Shown here: in pieces, positions 18,505 through 27,587 of the stretch
How positions within the stretch are numbered: the stretch's first letter is position 1
How the letters are laid out: each line of letters starts with the position of its first letter
Source: Micromonospora sp. WMMA1363
GTDB lineage: Bacteria > Actinomycetota > Actinomycetes > Mycobacteriales > Micromonosporaceae
Length of the DNA: 64,000 nucleotides
Assembly: GCF_030345795.1 (NCBI RefSeq)
Contig: NZ_JAUALB010000001.1
Span: 5,572,001-5,636,000, forward strand
Reading direction: 5' to 3'
Made by a program: the position numbers and the translations under genes
The notes under the pieces: generated by a model
What the model was told of the DNA's origin: nothing
Database searches by the model: none
What the model saw: the letters and a program-made list of their open reading frames with translations, nothing else

Positions 18505-19152
18505 CTACACCGGGTGCCCGATCGCCGGGACAGCCGCGTCGCACAGCGCCGCAGTGTGCGGCCCCAGCCCCAGCCGGGCCGCCGCGGTCAGGTCGTGGGC
18601 GGTGTCGACGTCGCGGCGCAGGCTGGGCCAGTCCCCGGTCAGGGGCAGTGCCCCGCTGGCCGTGTGCGCCGCCGCCGACTCCCCGCCGAAACGCGGGTCC
18701 AGTGGTACACCCGGCGGCGCGGCCAGCAGCACCGTGCCACTGCCGGGGGCGTCGGCGAGGTACCGGCGCGCCCCGGTCGGCCCGGCGCGCACCGCGCGCA
18801 GTGCCGCCGCCAGCTCGGCCGGGCGTAGGGCCGGCAGGTCGGCGGTGAGGCCCGCCACCCAGCCGCCGCCGGCGGCCGCCGCGCCGTGCCGGAAGGCGGC
18901 GTTGAGCCCGGCGGCGGGGGTGTCCGGCAGCGTCCGGGCGCCGGCCCCGCCGGCCTCCGCCGCCACCCGTGGGTCGTCGGTGACCACCAACACCTCGGCC
19001 ACCTCGGGGCAGGTCCGCACCGCGTGGACCGTGTCGGCCGCCAGCGCCAGCGCCAGCGACTCATGGGGTACACCCGGCAGCGCACCCCGCAGCCGGCTTT
19101 TCGCTATGCTCAGCCGCTTTACCGGCACCACCACCGTCCACACCTCGGCCAC
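18505..19152 (-). CDS. cofC: phosphoenolpyruvate/2-phospho-lactate guanylyltransferase (F420 biosynthesis)
   Basis: This protein of about 215 residues resembles M. tuberculosis FbiD (Rv2983) and archaeal CofC: an N-terminal nucleotide-binding segment VVVPVKRLSIAKSRL, LVVTDDPRVA, GLTADLPAL and a C-terminal DPRFGGESAAAH plus RRDVDT. It makes the guanylylated three-carbon precursor used to build coenzyme F420. I chose GTG 19152 because homologues begin just before VVVPVKRL; the longer frame from 19188 adds 12 residues. It is divergent from plsC and shares the ppk neighbourhood seen in mycobacteria. The actual substrate (phosphoenolpyruvate or 2-phospholactate) cannot be told from sequence. Confidence 0.9.
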   Translation of the reverse strand: MAEVWTVVVPVKRLSIAKSRLRGALPGVPHESLALALAADTVHAVRTCPEVAEVLVVTDDPRVAAEAGGAGARTLPDTPAAGLNAAFRHGAAAAGGGWVAGLTADLPALRPAELAAALRAVRAGPTGARRYLADAPGSGTVLLAAPPGVPLDPRFGGESAAAHTASGALPLTGDWPSLRRDVDTAHDLTAAARLGLGPHTAALCDAAVPAIGHPV

Positions 19153-19280
19153 CCCGCCATCCTGCCAGCCCGACGGCGGTACCCTCACTGGCCGGACCCG
19201 GGGCGAACAGGCATGATTTCACCTCGCGGGGATCACCGGTGGGTGAACCGGCGGTCGAGACGGCGGCAGGAGGAGGCGCG

Positions 19281-20006
19281 GTGGCGCGGCGCAGGCTCGG
19301 GTTCTGGCGACGGTTCGCCGTGGTGCTGGTCAAGCCCGTGATGACCGGCTGGACGCGGCGGACCTGGCGCGGGATGGAGCACCTCAACCGTCCCGGCGGC
19401 ATGATCATCGTGCCGAACCACATCTCGCACGCCGATCCGCTGGTGTCCGCGCACTTCATCTACGACTCCGGACGCTGGCCGCGGTTTCTCGGCAAGGCCA
19501 GCGTGTTTCGGGTGCCGGTGATCGGCTGGCTCCTGCACCGCTGCCGGCAGATCCCGGTCGAGCGCGGCACGGTCGAGGCGGTGAAGTCGCTGGACGCCCT
19601 GGTCGCCGCCGTGCACAGCGGGGGCGCCGTGGTGATCTACCCCGAGGGCACCACCACCCGGGAACCGCGGTTGTGGCCGATGAAGGGCAAGACCGGTGCG
19701 GCGCGGCTGGCCCTGGCCACCGGGGCGCCGGTCGTCCCGGTGGCGATGTGGGGTCCGGAACGCATCTTCGACCCGCGGACAAACCGCTTGAGTCTCCGCC
19801 CGCGCATCCCGGTGACCGTGGTGGCCGGACCCCCGGTCGACCTGAGCCGGTGGACGGGCGCCACCCCGACGAAGGCCGTACTCGAGGAAATGACCGACGC
19901 CATCATGCTGCAGTTGCGTGGCCTGCTCGCCGAGATCCGGGAGGAGACCCCGCCGCCGTTGTGGGAACGCCCCGTCCGCACCGACCGGCCCGGGGCCACC
20001 GCATGA
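19281..20006 (+). CDS. 1-acyl-sn-glycerol-3-phosphate acyltransferase (PlsC family)
   Basis: The catalytic NHX4D motif is NHISHADP (about residues 48-55) and the glycerol-phosphate-binding [10 protein letters not shown] motif is at about 120. A single hydrophobic segment near the N-terminus suggests peripheral or monotopic membrane binding. The enzyme acylates lysophosphatidate to phosphatidate. GTG 19281 has an excellent AGGAGGAGG ribosome-binding site; GTG 19239 is less likely. Its stop overlaps the gpsA start (ATGA), coupling acyl transfer with glycerol-3-phosphate supply. Confidence 0.9.
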   Translation: MARRRLGFWRRFAVVLVKPVMTGWTRRTWRGMEHLNRPGGMIIVPNHISHADPLVSAHFIYDSGRWPRFLGKASVFRVPVIGWLLHRCRQIPVERGTVEAVKSLDALVAAVHSGGAVVIYPEGTTTREPRLWPMKGKTGAARLALATGAPVVPVAMWGPERIFDPRTNRLSLRPRIPVTVVAGPPVDLSRWTGATPTKAVLEEMTDAIMLQLRGLLAEIREETPPPLWERPVRTDRPGATA

Positions 20007-21001
20007 GCGGGCATGTCGCGGTGCTGGGAGCCGGCTCGTGGGGGACCGCCTTCGCCAAGATCCTCGCCGACGCCGGACGGGACGTCACCATCTGGGCCCG
20101 GCGGCGGCCGGTCGCCGAGGTGATCCGTACCGAGCGGCGTAACCCGGAGTACTTGCCGGAGCTGGTGCTGCCCGAGCGGGTGACGGCGACCGGGAACGCG
20201 GTGGAAGCGATCACGGGGGCCGAGGTGGTGGTGCTCGCGGTGCCGTCGCAGACCCTGCGCGGGAACCTCGCCGAGTGGGCGCCGCACCTGCACCCCGACG
20301 CCACGTTGGTCTCCCTGATGAAGGGCATCGAGCTGGGTAGCACCAAACGGATGAGCGAGGTCATCGTGGAGACCGCCAACGTGGCGACGGACCGGGTGGT
20401 GGTGGTCTCCGGCCCCAACCTGGCGCCGGAGATCGCCGTCGGGCAACCGGCCGCCACCGTGGTCGCCTGCACCGACGTCGACCGGGCCACGCTCGTGCAG
20501 CGGGCGATCACCACGCCGTACTTCCGGCCGTACACCAACGACGATGTGATCGGCTGTGAGCTGGGCGGCGCGGTCAAGAACGTCATCGCTCTCGCGTACG
20601 GGATCGCCACCGCGATGGGCTTCGGCCACAACACCCGCGCCATGCTGGTGACCCGGGGGCTGGCCGAGACCGCCCGCCTCGGCGTCGCGCTCGGCGCCGA
20701 CCCGCTGACCTTTTCCGGCCTGGCCGGCCTGGGCGACCTCGTCGCCTCCTGCTCCTCCCCGTCGGCCCGCAACCGCACCTTCGGCGAGCACCTCGGCCGG
20801 GGCGCGACCCTGGACGAGGCGCGAATCGCTACCCGGCAGACGGCCGAGGGCGTCAAGAGTGCCCTCGCCGTGCGGGACCTGGCCCGGGCGCACCGGGTGG
20901 AGATGCCGATCACCGAGCAGGTCGAGCTGGTCTGCCACGAGGGGGTCGATCCGCGGCGGGCCGTGGCGGCGCTGATGAGCCGGACGACGAAGCCGGAGTG
21001 A
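20003..21001 (+). CDS. gpsA: NAD(P)+-dependent glycerol-3-phosphate dehydrogenase
   Basis: The 332-residue enzyme makes sn-glycerol 3-phosphate from dihydroxyacetone phosphate for phospholipids. It has the Rossmann motif [14 protein letters not shown] at residues 8-21, the catalytic Lys in [13 protein letters not shown], and [10 protein letters not shown] in the C-terminal domain. ATG 20003 overlaps the plsC-like stop as ATGA. In M. tuberculosis gpsA (Rv2982c) is beside ddl; here six genes separate them. Confidence 0.96.
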   Translation: MSGHVAVLGAGSWGTAFAKILADAGRDVTIWARRRPVAEVIRTERRNPEYLPELVLPERVTATGNAVEAITGAEVVVLAVPSQTLRGNLAEWAPHLHPDATLVSLMKGIELGSTKRMSEVIVETANVATDRVVVVSGPNLAPEIAVGQPAATVVACTDVDRATLVQRAITTPYFRPYTNDDVIGCELGGAVKNVIALAYGIATAMGFGHNTRAMLVTRGLAETARLGVALGADPLTFSGLAGLGDLVASCSSPSARNRTFGEHLGRGATLDEARIATRQTAEGVKSALAVRDLARAHRVEMPITEQVELVCHEGVDPRRAVAALMSRTTKPE

Positions 21002-21005
21002 GGGA

Positions 21006-22121
21006 GTGACGGCCGACCACGACGGCACCCGCTGCGTCCGGGCCGGGCTGCCCGAGCCCGAGCCGGGAGAGCCGTTCCTGCCCGGACCGGTCTTCGCCGC
21101 GCCGTACCACCTCGACCCGTGGATGGGGCCGGCGGCGGCACCGAACGGTTACGGCCGGGCGGACAACCCCACCCGGCGGCTGCTGGAGGCGGCGATCGGG
21201 GAGCTGGAGGGCGGCGACTGTCGGGTCTTCGCCAGCGGTCAGGCCGCGATCACCGGGCTGCTACTGACCGTACTGCGCCCGGGGGACACGGTGGTACTCC
21301 CGTCCGACGGCTACTTCCCGGTGCGGACGTTCGCCACCGACACCCTGGCGGGCGTCGGCGTCCGGGTGCTGTTCGCGCCGACCGTCGGGCCGTACCCGGA
21401 CTTCGACGGCGTACGGCTGGTGTTGGTGGAGACCCCGGCCAATCCCGGCCTGGACGTTGTCGACGTGCCCGCGCTGGTTGGCCGGGCGCGCGCCGCGGGC
21501 GCTCTGGTGGCGGTGGACAACACCACCGCGACGCCGCTCGGACAGCGCCCGTTGGACCTCGGTGCCGACCTGGTGGTGGCCTCCGGGACCAAGGCTCTCA
21601 CCGGTCACTCCGATCTCCTGCTGGGGTACGTCGCCAGCCGGTCGGCCGAGCTGCTGACGGCCGTGGCGGGATGGCGGACGGCCACCGGGGCGGTGCTGGG
21701 AGCGTTCGACGCCTGGCTGGCGCACCGGTCGTTGGGCACCCTCGACCTGCGCCTGGCGCGGCAGACCGCGAACGCCCAGGCGCTCGCCCGGCTGCTCGCC
21801 ACCCGGCCGGACGTGACCGGCCTGCGCTGGCCGGGGCTCCCGGACGATCCGGCGTATCCGGTGGCCTCGGCCCAGATGCGACGGATGCCCGGGGTGCTCT
21901 GCTTCGATCTGGGCGACGCGGACCGGGTGGGCCGGTTCCTCGACGCGGCCCGGCTGGTCGCGGCGGCCACCTCGTTCGGCGGTCTGCACACCTCCGCCGA
22001 TCGGCGGGCACAGTGGGGGGACGACACCGCGCCCGGTTTCCTCCGCCTCTCCTGCGGCGTGGAGGACACCGCCGACCTGGTCGCGGACGTTACCGCTGCG
22101 CTTGACGTCGCCCACCGATGA
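21006..22121 (+). CDS. Cys/Met-metabolism PLP-dependent enzyme (cystathionine lyase/synthase family)
   Basis: This 371-residue fold-type I PLP enzyme has the family landmarks: RADNPTRRLLE near residue 50, FASGQAAITG for phosphate binding, VDNTTATPLGQRP with the ring-stacking aspartate, and the Schiff-base Lys in SGTKALTGHSD. C-terminal GVEDTADLVADV is typical. The family includes cystathionine gamma-synthase, beta-lyase and gamma-lyase; the specific reaction is not decidable. The GTG start follows the gpsA stop by 4 nt, and the stop overlaps the methyltransferase gene as ATGA. Confidence 0.88.
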   Translation: MTADHDGTRCVRAGLPEPEPGEPFLPGPVFAAPYHLDPWMGPAAAPNGYGRADNPTRRLLEAAIGELEGGDCRVFASGQAAITGLLLTVLRPGDTVVLPSDGYFPVRTFATDTLAGVGVRVLFAPTVGPYPDFDGVRLVLVETPANPGLDVVDVPALVGRARAAGALVAVDNTTATPLGQRPLDLGADLVVASGTKALTGHSDLLLGYVASRSAELLTAVAGWRTATGAVLGAFDAWLAHRSLGTLDLRLARQTANAQALARLLATRPDVTGLRWPGLPDDPAYPVASAQMRRMPGVLCFDLGDADRVGRFLDAARLVAAATSFGGLHTSADRRAQWGDDTAPGFLRLSCGVEDTADLVADVTAALDVAHR

Positions 22122-22918
22122 CCGTGCCGGTCGACCGGGCCGCCCTGGTGGCGCGGTTGCGCGCCGCCGGCTGCGTCTACGCCGAGGACGAGGCGGCGCT
22201 GCTGGTCGCCGCGGCCGGCAACCCGGCGGCGTTGGCCGCCCTGGTCGAGCGCCGGGTGGCCGGGCAGCCACTGGAGCACCTGCTCGGTTGGGCGGAGTTC
22301 GGCGGCGTCCGGGTCGCCGTAGACCCGGGCGTCTTCGTGCCACGGGCCCGCAGCCTGCTGCTGGTGTCGGCGGCGGTCGCGGTGGCCGGCCCGGCCCCGG
22401 CCGTGGCGGAACTGTGCTGCGGCTCCGGGGCGCTGAGCATTCTGCTCGCCGAGCGGCTCGAGCCCCGTTTCCTCGCGGCGGTGGACGTCGACCCGGCGGC
22501 CGTGGCGTGCGCCGGTCGCAACCTGGCCGGGCGGGGGGTGCCGGTGTTCGCCGGTGACCTGTTCGAGCCGCTGCCCGCCGGGTGGCGCGGGCGGCTGGAC
22601 CTGGTGGTGGCCAACGCCCCGTACGTGCCGACGGAGGCCGTCGCGCTGATGCCGGCCGAGGCTCGGCTGCACGAGGCCCGGGTGGCGCTCGACGGCGGCC
22701 CGGACGGGCTGGCGGTGCTGCGCCGTGTCGCGGCCGGCGCGGCGCAGTGGCTGGCGCCGGGTGGGCACCTGGTGGTGGAGGCCGGCGCGGCGCAGGTGGA
22801 CGGGCTGCGTGGAGTGCTCGCGGCGGTTGGGCTCGCGTCCTCGGTGGTTCATGACGGTGACCTGGACGCGACCGCGGTCACCGCCCGCCGGGAATCGCCT
22901 GGCGGCGACGGGCCGTGA
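22118..22918 (+). CDS. HemK/PrmC-like methyltransferase with NAPY motif
   Basis: This 266-residue SAM-dependent methyltransferase has motif I ELCCGSGALSILLAER and the position-specific VANAPYVPTEAV, where PrmC has NPPY. The NPPY tetrapeptide recognises the glutamine side chain; NAPY keeps the essential N and PY but alters the second residue. An N-terminal helical domain and the LLGWAEF segment match the PrmC family. True prmC normally sits next to prfA, so this is probably a paralogue, and its target is unknown. The ATG overlaps the PLP-enzyme stop. Confidence 0.85.
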   Translation: MTVPVDRAALVARLRAAGCVYAEDEAALLVAAAGNPAALAALVERRVAGQPLEHLLGWAEFGGVRVAVDPGVFVPRARSLLLVSAAVAVAGPAPAVAELCCGSGALSILLAERLEPRFLAAVDVDPAAVACAGRNLAGRGVPVFAGDLFEPLPAGWRGRLDLVVANAPYVPTEAVALMPAEARLHEARVALDGGPDGLAVLRRVAAGAAQWLAPGGHLVVEAGAAQVDGLRGVLAAVGLASSVVHDGDLDATAVTARRESPGGDGP

Positions 22919-23176
22919 GGTGGCGTCGCGACCGTGCCGTCGCGACCGGGTCGACACCCTCGGTGCGAGGACAGTCGACCGGTGCCCCTGGTGACGGATT
23001 CGCCGAGCAGCGTCGTTCCTGATCGGTATGTCCACGGCCGGCCCAGGGACACCGGCAGGTGGGGTGGCCGGCGGCTGCCGTTGCCTCGACGGTCCGCCCG
23101 ACGAAACGGGGCATGGCGGCGGGGCGGAACGGGAACTAGCCTCACGTCAGGTGCGAGGGTGGGAGGGCGGAGTTTC

Positions 23177-24229
23177 GTGGACAAGGCAGGCGTGCCGGTA
23201 GCCGTCGGGCTGGACAACGGCGGCACCAGCAACAACGCGACGGTCCTCACCGTTGACGGGCGGTTCCTGGTCGACGGGCTGCTGGAGACTCCGAGCGAGG
23301 TGCAGGTCGGCCCGGCGGCGGCGATCGAGGCACTCGCGCGGGCCTTCGACGGGGCGCTGGCGTTGACCGGTGTGCCCCGGGAGCTGGTTCGCGCGGTGGG
23401 GCTGGACACTCCCGGGCCGGCCAGCGCCGCCGGAGTCCTCTCCTCCCGTGGCGCCACGAACTTCTCCCCGCCGGCGTGGCGGGGGTACGACGTGCGGGGT
23501 GCCCTGGAACGGCGGCTCGACCTGCCGGTGGTGTACCTCAACGACGGCAACGCCGCCGCCCTCTATGCGCATCACAGCTTTTTTGGCGTCGATGCCATGC
23601 GCCGTTCGTCGGTCTCCGCCATCGTCGGCACCGGGCTTGGCGGGGGCGTGGTCGAGGGCGGCCGGGCGGTCGCCGGGGCGGCCGGGATGGCCGGCGAGCT
23701 GGGGCATGTGCACCTGCCGTTGGCCGGGCTGCTCGCGCCCGGTCAGCCGGAGCCCACCTGCGCCTGCGGCTTCGTCGGGGACGCGGAGAGCGTTGCCTCG
23801 CTGACCGGGATCGTGCGCAACCTGCTGCCGTACTGGCTGACCCGCTTTCCCGGGCATCCGCTGGCCGCCGAGCCGCCGGCGCGGGCCGCCAAGCTGGTAC
23901 GCGGCCTCGGCGAGCGGGGCGACCCGTTGGCCCGGGAGATCTTCACCCAGCAGGCGATGGCGATCGGCCGGCTCTTCACCGTCGCTGCCAACTTCACCGA
24001 CCCGCACGCGTACTTCGTCGGCGGTGGCGTGGTGGAGGCGGCGCCGGAGTTCCGCGACTGGTTCCTCGCCACGGTGCGGGAGCACACCGTGCTGCGCGCG
24101 GAGCAGGCGGCCGAGGCCACCTTCGCCCTGGTGCCCGACCGGGACATGGCCGGCGCCCGGGGCGTGGCCATCGCGGCGCTGGAGGCGTTGCGGGCGGAGC
24201 CCGCGCCCCAACCGCTGGTCGGCGGCTAG
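23177..24229 (+). CDS. ROK-family sugar kinase-like protein
   Basis: I chose GTG 23177, preceded by CGGAG; the frame is open to 22934 but the upstream part is arginine-rich shadow. The 350-residue product has the phosphate motif GLDNGGTSNN near the N-terminus, GLDTPGP, the catalytic Asp in LNDGNAAALYA and the glycine loop GTGLGGGVV. The ROK zinc motif CXCGX2GCXE is degenerate here (CACGFVGDAE, one Cys replaced), and the C-terminal half is long. ROK members are glucokinases, fructokinases, ManNAc kinases or repressors; no DNA-binding domain is present. Function as a hexose kinase is inferred. Confidence 0.85.
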   Translation: MDKAGVPVAVGLDNGGTSNNATVLTVDGRFLVDGLLETPSEVQVGPAAAIEALARAFDGALALTGVPRELVRAVGLDTPGPASAAGVLSSRGATNFSPPAWRGYDVRGALERRLDLPVVYLNDGNAAALYAHHSFFGVDAMRRSSVSAIVGTGLGGGVVEGGRAVAGAAGMAGELGHVHLPLAGLLAPGQPEPTCACGFVGDAESVASLTGIVRNLLPYWLTRFPGHPLAAEPPARAAKLVRGLGERGDPLAREIFTQQAMAIGRLFTVAANFTDPHAYFVGGGVVEAAPEFRDWFLATVREHTVLRAEQAAEATFALVPDRDMAGARGVAIAALEALRAEPAPQPLVGG

Positions 24230-24365
24230 CTCCTGTGTCAAGGTCCCGGTCGGACCGTGACGGTGACGAAGGCTTCAGCGGCGACCGTCCGGCGTCGCCG
24301 AGCGGCTCTGGGCCCGGCGACGCGGGCGGCGGCGGGACCTGGGCCGCCGCCCGCGTCGGCGGGAG

Positions 24366-24566
24366 TCAGCGGTGGGGTGGCGCCGCGGCGAAGGCCGCCC
24401 AGGCCGCCGGTGCGAAGAGGAGCAGCGGCCCGCCCGGGTCCTTCGAGTCGCGGACGCCTACCTTCCTGGGTAGCGTCGCGATCTCGACGCAGGCTCCCTC
24501 GTCGCCGCTGTGGCTACTCTTGCGCCACCTGGCCAGGGCCAGTTCCGCATTGATCTTCGGTGTCAT
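24366..24566 (-). CDS. DUF397 protein, partner of the adjacent XRE regulator
   Basis: This 66-residue protein has the DUF397 core: WRKSSHSGDEGACVEIA followed by VGVRDSKDPGGP. DUF397 proteins are actinomycete-specific small proteins nearly always encoded beside an Scr1/WhiJ-type XRE regulator, as here, with a 4-nt gap. They are thought to bind and modulate that regulator; toxin-antitoxin-like behaviour has also been proposed. The ATG at 24566 directly follows the regulator gene's stop. Confidence 0.9.
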   Translation of the reverse strand: MTPKINAELALARWRKSSHSGDEGACVEIATLPRKVGVRDSKDPGGPLLLFAPAAWAAFAAAPPHR

Positions 24567-24570
24567 CGTC

Positions 24571-25416
24571 CTACCGTCCCTTCACGAGTTGCCGGAGCTG
24601 GTCGCGGCTCGCCGCCGGGCTGAGCGCGACGCTCCGCAGGTGCTCCATGATCTTGGTGCAGGTGCGCAGGTCGCCCGGCCGGTCCAGGACCATCTGCCCG
24701 GCGACGGTCTCCACCGAGGCGATGATCGGATCCTCGGGGTCGGCGAACTCCAGGATGTGCAGGGAGCCCCGGGTGCCTCGGTGGTAGCCGGCGGCCAGCG
24801 GGATCACCTGGATGGTGACGTTGGGCAGCTCGCCGATCTTCAGCAGGTGTCCGAGCTGGGCCTCCATCACCGTGCGGTCGCCGACCGGCCGGAGCAGCGC
24901 GCCCTCGTCGATGATCGCGTCGAGGATCGGTGGGTTGCCGGCCGTGAGTCGCTGCTGGCGGTCCAGGCGTAGCTGCACCCGCTGCTCGACCTGCTCGTCG
25001 CCGAGGGTGTGTGGGCCGCCCCGCATCACCCCGCGGATGTAGTCGGCGGTCTGGAGCAGGCCGGGCACCACCGAGGGCTCGAAGTTCGCGATGCCGGTGG
25101 CCTCCGCCTCCAACGCGATGAAGTCGATGGTGCGCCGGTCGAGCAGGTACGAGTACGACACCCACCAGCCAGGCTTGCGGGCGTCCTTGGCGAGTTGCGC
25201 GGCCGCCGCCACCTCGTCCGACCCGACGCCGTAGAGCGTGAGCAGCGCGCGTACGGTGGCCGGGCTGACCAGGGTCTGGGCGTTCTCGTACCGGGAGAGC
25301 GTGCTGCGGGTGCTGTTGATCTCGTCGGCTGCGGCTTCCAGGGTGAACCCGGCAGCCTCCCGGTGGGTGCGCAGCGCGATGCCCAGCCGGCGGGCGCGGG
25401 CGGTCTTCGGTGGCAT
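24571..25416 (-). CDS. XRE-type regulator with DUF5753 (Scr1/WhiJ family)
   Basis: This 281-residue protein has an N-terminal XRE helix-turn-helix (RLGIALRTHREAAGFTLE, then STRSTLSRYENA, residues about 9-65) and a C-terminal DUF5753 ligand-like domain (FEPSVVPGLLQTADYIR, LGHLLKIGELPNVTIQVIPL). ATG 25416 is chosen since the XRE domain begins right after it and GAGGAT lies upstream; a longer frame reaches 25479. The DUF397 gene follows. Such pairs are abundant in Streptomyces-like genomes and affect differentiation. Heptamer repeats upstream (25453-25473) may be its operator. Confidence 0.92.
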   Translation of the reverse strand: MPPKTARARRLGIALRTHREAAGFTLEAAADEINSTRSTLSRYENAQTLVSPATVRALLTLYGVGSDEVAAAAQLAKDARKPGWWVSYSYLLDRRTIDFIALEAEATGIANFEPSVVPGLLQTADYIRGVMRGGPHTLGDEQVEQRVQLRLDRQQRLTAGNPPILDAIIDEGALLRPVGDRTVMEAQLGHLLKIGELPNVTIQVIPLAAGYHRGTRGSLHILEFADPEDPIIASVETVAGQMVLDRPGDLRTCTKIMEHLRSVALSPAASRDQLRQLVKGR

Positions 25417-25452
25417 GCGTCGATCCTCGCACACATGCACGGGAGGCTGTAC

Positions 25453-25473
25453 ATGAGAGAGTGCAGATGAGAG
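25453..25473. promoter_or_regulatory. direct repeat ATGAGAG upstream of the XRE gene
   Basis: ATGAGAG occurs at 25453-25459 and 25467-25473, 14 nt apart, about 37-57 nt upstream of the XRE start codon. A repeated heptamer at this place could be an autoregulatory operator or overlap the promoter. No experimental match is known to me. Confidence 0.35.
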
Positions 25474-25647
25474 TTGCATTCACGGCGGTCATGATGCCAA
25501 CCTGTCATCAGGTCCTCACCGGCGGTTGTCGTGGCGACGGCGGCGGTGAGTGACCGGAGGGGATGGGGCGCGCGACGATCGGGTTTCTCCCCCGTACCCG
25601 ATCGTCGCGTGCCTGCGCCCGGCGCCGCCCAGCCGAAGGGACTCGAC

Positions 25648-25911
25648 GTGCGTACTGCCCAGCAGCCCCGAGCTGACCGTGCCGCCAGTGCGGCGCTGAC
25701 CCGGTTCCTGGTGGTGCTCACCGACGTGCGTCCCGACGACGGCGGCCGCGACGAACGGAGCAGCCCGGAGCGGCGCCGCCAGGTGGTGGGTGCGAGTAGT
25801 CGCGAGGCGGCCGACCGGATCGCGGGTGCGTTCATGGCGCTGGGCATGGTGCGGGCGGGCCGGCAGCGGGTCAAGGTGATCGCCATCGGCCGGCGACACG
25901 CCCGCGCGTAG
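25648..25911 (+). CDS. small basic protein of unknown function
   Basis: The frame is open from 25531, but GTG 25648 has AAGGGA upstream and gives an 87-residue product starting VRTAQQPRADRAA. It contains a hydrophobic strand TRFLVVLTDVRP, a basic region SPERRRQVV and a helix EAADRIAGAFMALGMVRAG ending with VKVIAIGRR. The strand-helix-strand pattern suggests a compact alpha/beta domain. I do not recognise the family. It is isolated between the XRE gene and ddl. Confidence 0.5.
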   Translation: MRTAQQPRADRAASAALTRFLVVLTDVRPDDGGRDERSSPERRRQVVGASSREAADRIAGAFMALGMVRAGRQRVKVIAIGRRHARA

Positions 25912-26358
25912 TCGACGGCCCGGCGGGCCGCCGGAACCCGTCGGGCCGTCCCCGCGGCGTCAGGGCAATCTGCGCGCCCTCGTTGTCAGAGGGGTGGGTA
26001 AGCCCTGTCCGAGCTACGCGATCGCCGCGCACGCCACCGCGGCGACACCGCACCCACCGCCACGCGGCGCACCGCCAGCGGCACGGCGAGGCGCAGGCGG
26101 AGCGGTAGGCCGTCCGGGCTGGCGTCCAGCGCCGCCGAGAGCGCGTCGATGCGGGGCGTCGGAGCTCGTCGGACGGGGCGGTCCGGCGGGGCGACGACCG
26201 GCCGGGGATCCCAACGTCCGATTACTCACCGTATATCACCGATCAACCGGTTGTTGACCGGCTTGTTCTTCCCCCGGGTATCGGCCGCTGGTCCTCGCCA
26301 CGCACAGTAAGGTCGACCGGGTGAGCGCCCTGAATCGCGGACGAAGAGGTGAGGGCCA
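25912..26358. other. 447-nt intergenic region upstream of ddl
   Basis: No convincing gene is seen. Near the 3' end (26241-26262) ACCGG-TTGTTG and ACCGG-CTTGTT form an 11-nt period direct repeat, overlapping the inverted repeat TCAAC/GTTGA. CAGTAAGGT at about 26306-26314 could hold a -10 element (TAAGGT) about 45 nt before the ddl start. Confidence 0.4.
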
Positions 26359-27465
26359 GTGACCACCCCAGGCAGGACCCGCGTGGCGATCGTCTTCGGC
26401 GGACGTAGTCCGGAGCACGGCATCTCCTGCGTGAGCGCCGGCAGCGTGATCGCGGCGCTCGACCCGGACGAGTACGAGGTCGTCCCGGTGGGCATCACCC
26501 GCGCCGGCCAGTGGGTGCTGACCAGCGGTGATCCAGGTCAGCTGGCGATCAGCGCCCGGCGGCTGCCGGAGATCACCGCAGCGTCCGGTACCGACATCGT
26601 GCTGCGGGCCGACCCCACCGGCAACGGGCTGATGGTGCTCGACCCGACCGAAGGGCCCCGGGCCCTCGCCGACGTGGATGTGGTCTTCCCGGTCCTGCAC
26701 GGCGCGTACGGCGAGGACGGCACCATCCAGGGCATGCTGGAGATGGCCGGCATCCCGTACGTCGGGGCGAACGTCTTCGCCTCCGCCGCCGCCATGGACA
26801 AGGAGTTCACCAAGAAGCTGTGCGCTGCCGATGGCATCCCGGTCGGCCCGTACGTGGTGCTCCGCAACGGCATGACGTTGGGCGAGGACGACAAGCGCCG
26901 CCTCGGTCTGCCGGTTTTCGTCAAACCTTCCCGGGCCGGCTCGTCCTTCGGTATCACCAAAGTCGACGACTGGGCGGACCTCGACGACGCGGTCGCCACC
27001 GCCCGGCAGATCGACCCCAAGGTGCTCGTCGAGGGTGCGATCGTCGGCCGGGAAATCGAGTGCGGCGTCCTGGAGGGGGAGTCCGGCGGCGCGCCGGAGG
27101 CGTCCGTGCTCGCCGAGGTCCGGGTGGTCGGCGACTACGACTTCTACGACTTCGAGGCGAAGTACATCGACGCCGACTCCGCCTGCGAGTACGACATCCC
27201 CGCCGGCCTGCCGGAGCGGGCGGCCCGCCAGATCCGGGAGCACGCCGTCCGCGCGTTCACCGCGCTCGACTGCGCGGGTCTGGCCCGGGTGGACTTCTTC
27301 GTCACGCCGGAGCTGGACGTCTACCTCAACGAGATCAATACGATGCCCGGCTTCACCCCGTCGTCGATGTTCCCGCGGATGTGGGCGGCGGCCGGCTTGG
27401 AGTACCCGAAGCTGGTTAACCGCCTGATCCGCACCGCTCTGCACCGCGGTATCGGCCTGCACTGA
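26359..27465 (+). CDS. ddl: D-alanine--D-alanine ligase
   Basis: The 368-residue ATP-grasp ligase makes the D-Ala-D-Ala end of the peptidoglycan stem peptide. Motifs are [21 protein letters not shown] at the N-terminus (only outline needed), [15 protein letters not shown] for substrate, [10 protein letters not shown] for ATP, and [16 protein letters not shown] for magnesium and the active site. GTG 26359 follows GAGGTGAGGG. The final part matches normal Ddl, with no evidence of a D-Lac or D-Ser (vancomycin resistance) variant, although this cannot be excluded by eye. Confidence 0.95.
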   Translation: MTTPGRTRVAIVFGGRSPEHGISCVSAGSVIAALDPDEYEVVPVGITRAGQWVLTSGDPGQLAISARRLPEITAASGTDIVLRADPTGNGLMVLDPTEGPRALADVDVVFPVLHGAYGEDGTIQGMLEMAGIPYVGANVFASAAAMDKEFTKKLCAADGIPVGPYVVLRNGMTLGEDDKRRLGLPVFVKPSRAGSSFGITKVDDWADLDDAVATARQIDPKVLVEGAIVGREIECGVLEGESGGAPEASVLAEVRVVGDYDFYDFEAKYIDADSACEYDIPAGLPERAARQIREHAVRAFTALDCAGLARVDFFVTPELDVYLNEINTMPGFTPSSMFPRMWAAAGLEYPKLVNRLIRTALHRGIGLH

Positions 27466-27587
27466 CTCCCACCCACCCGCACCGGTGGCGCCCGCACCGC
27501 GAGGTTCGTCCACCTGCGGGGGCGCGGCGCCGCGGACCGCCACACCTTCTCGGAGCCGCGAGCGTGGCGGTCCGGGAGGAGCCGGGG

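Noticed and set aside
24230..24365. Possible small gene between the ROK and DUF397 genes
   Set aside because: Frames here are Arg/Ala/Pro-rich without ribosome-binding sites or recognisable features.
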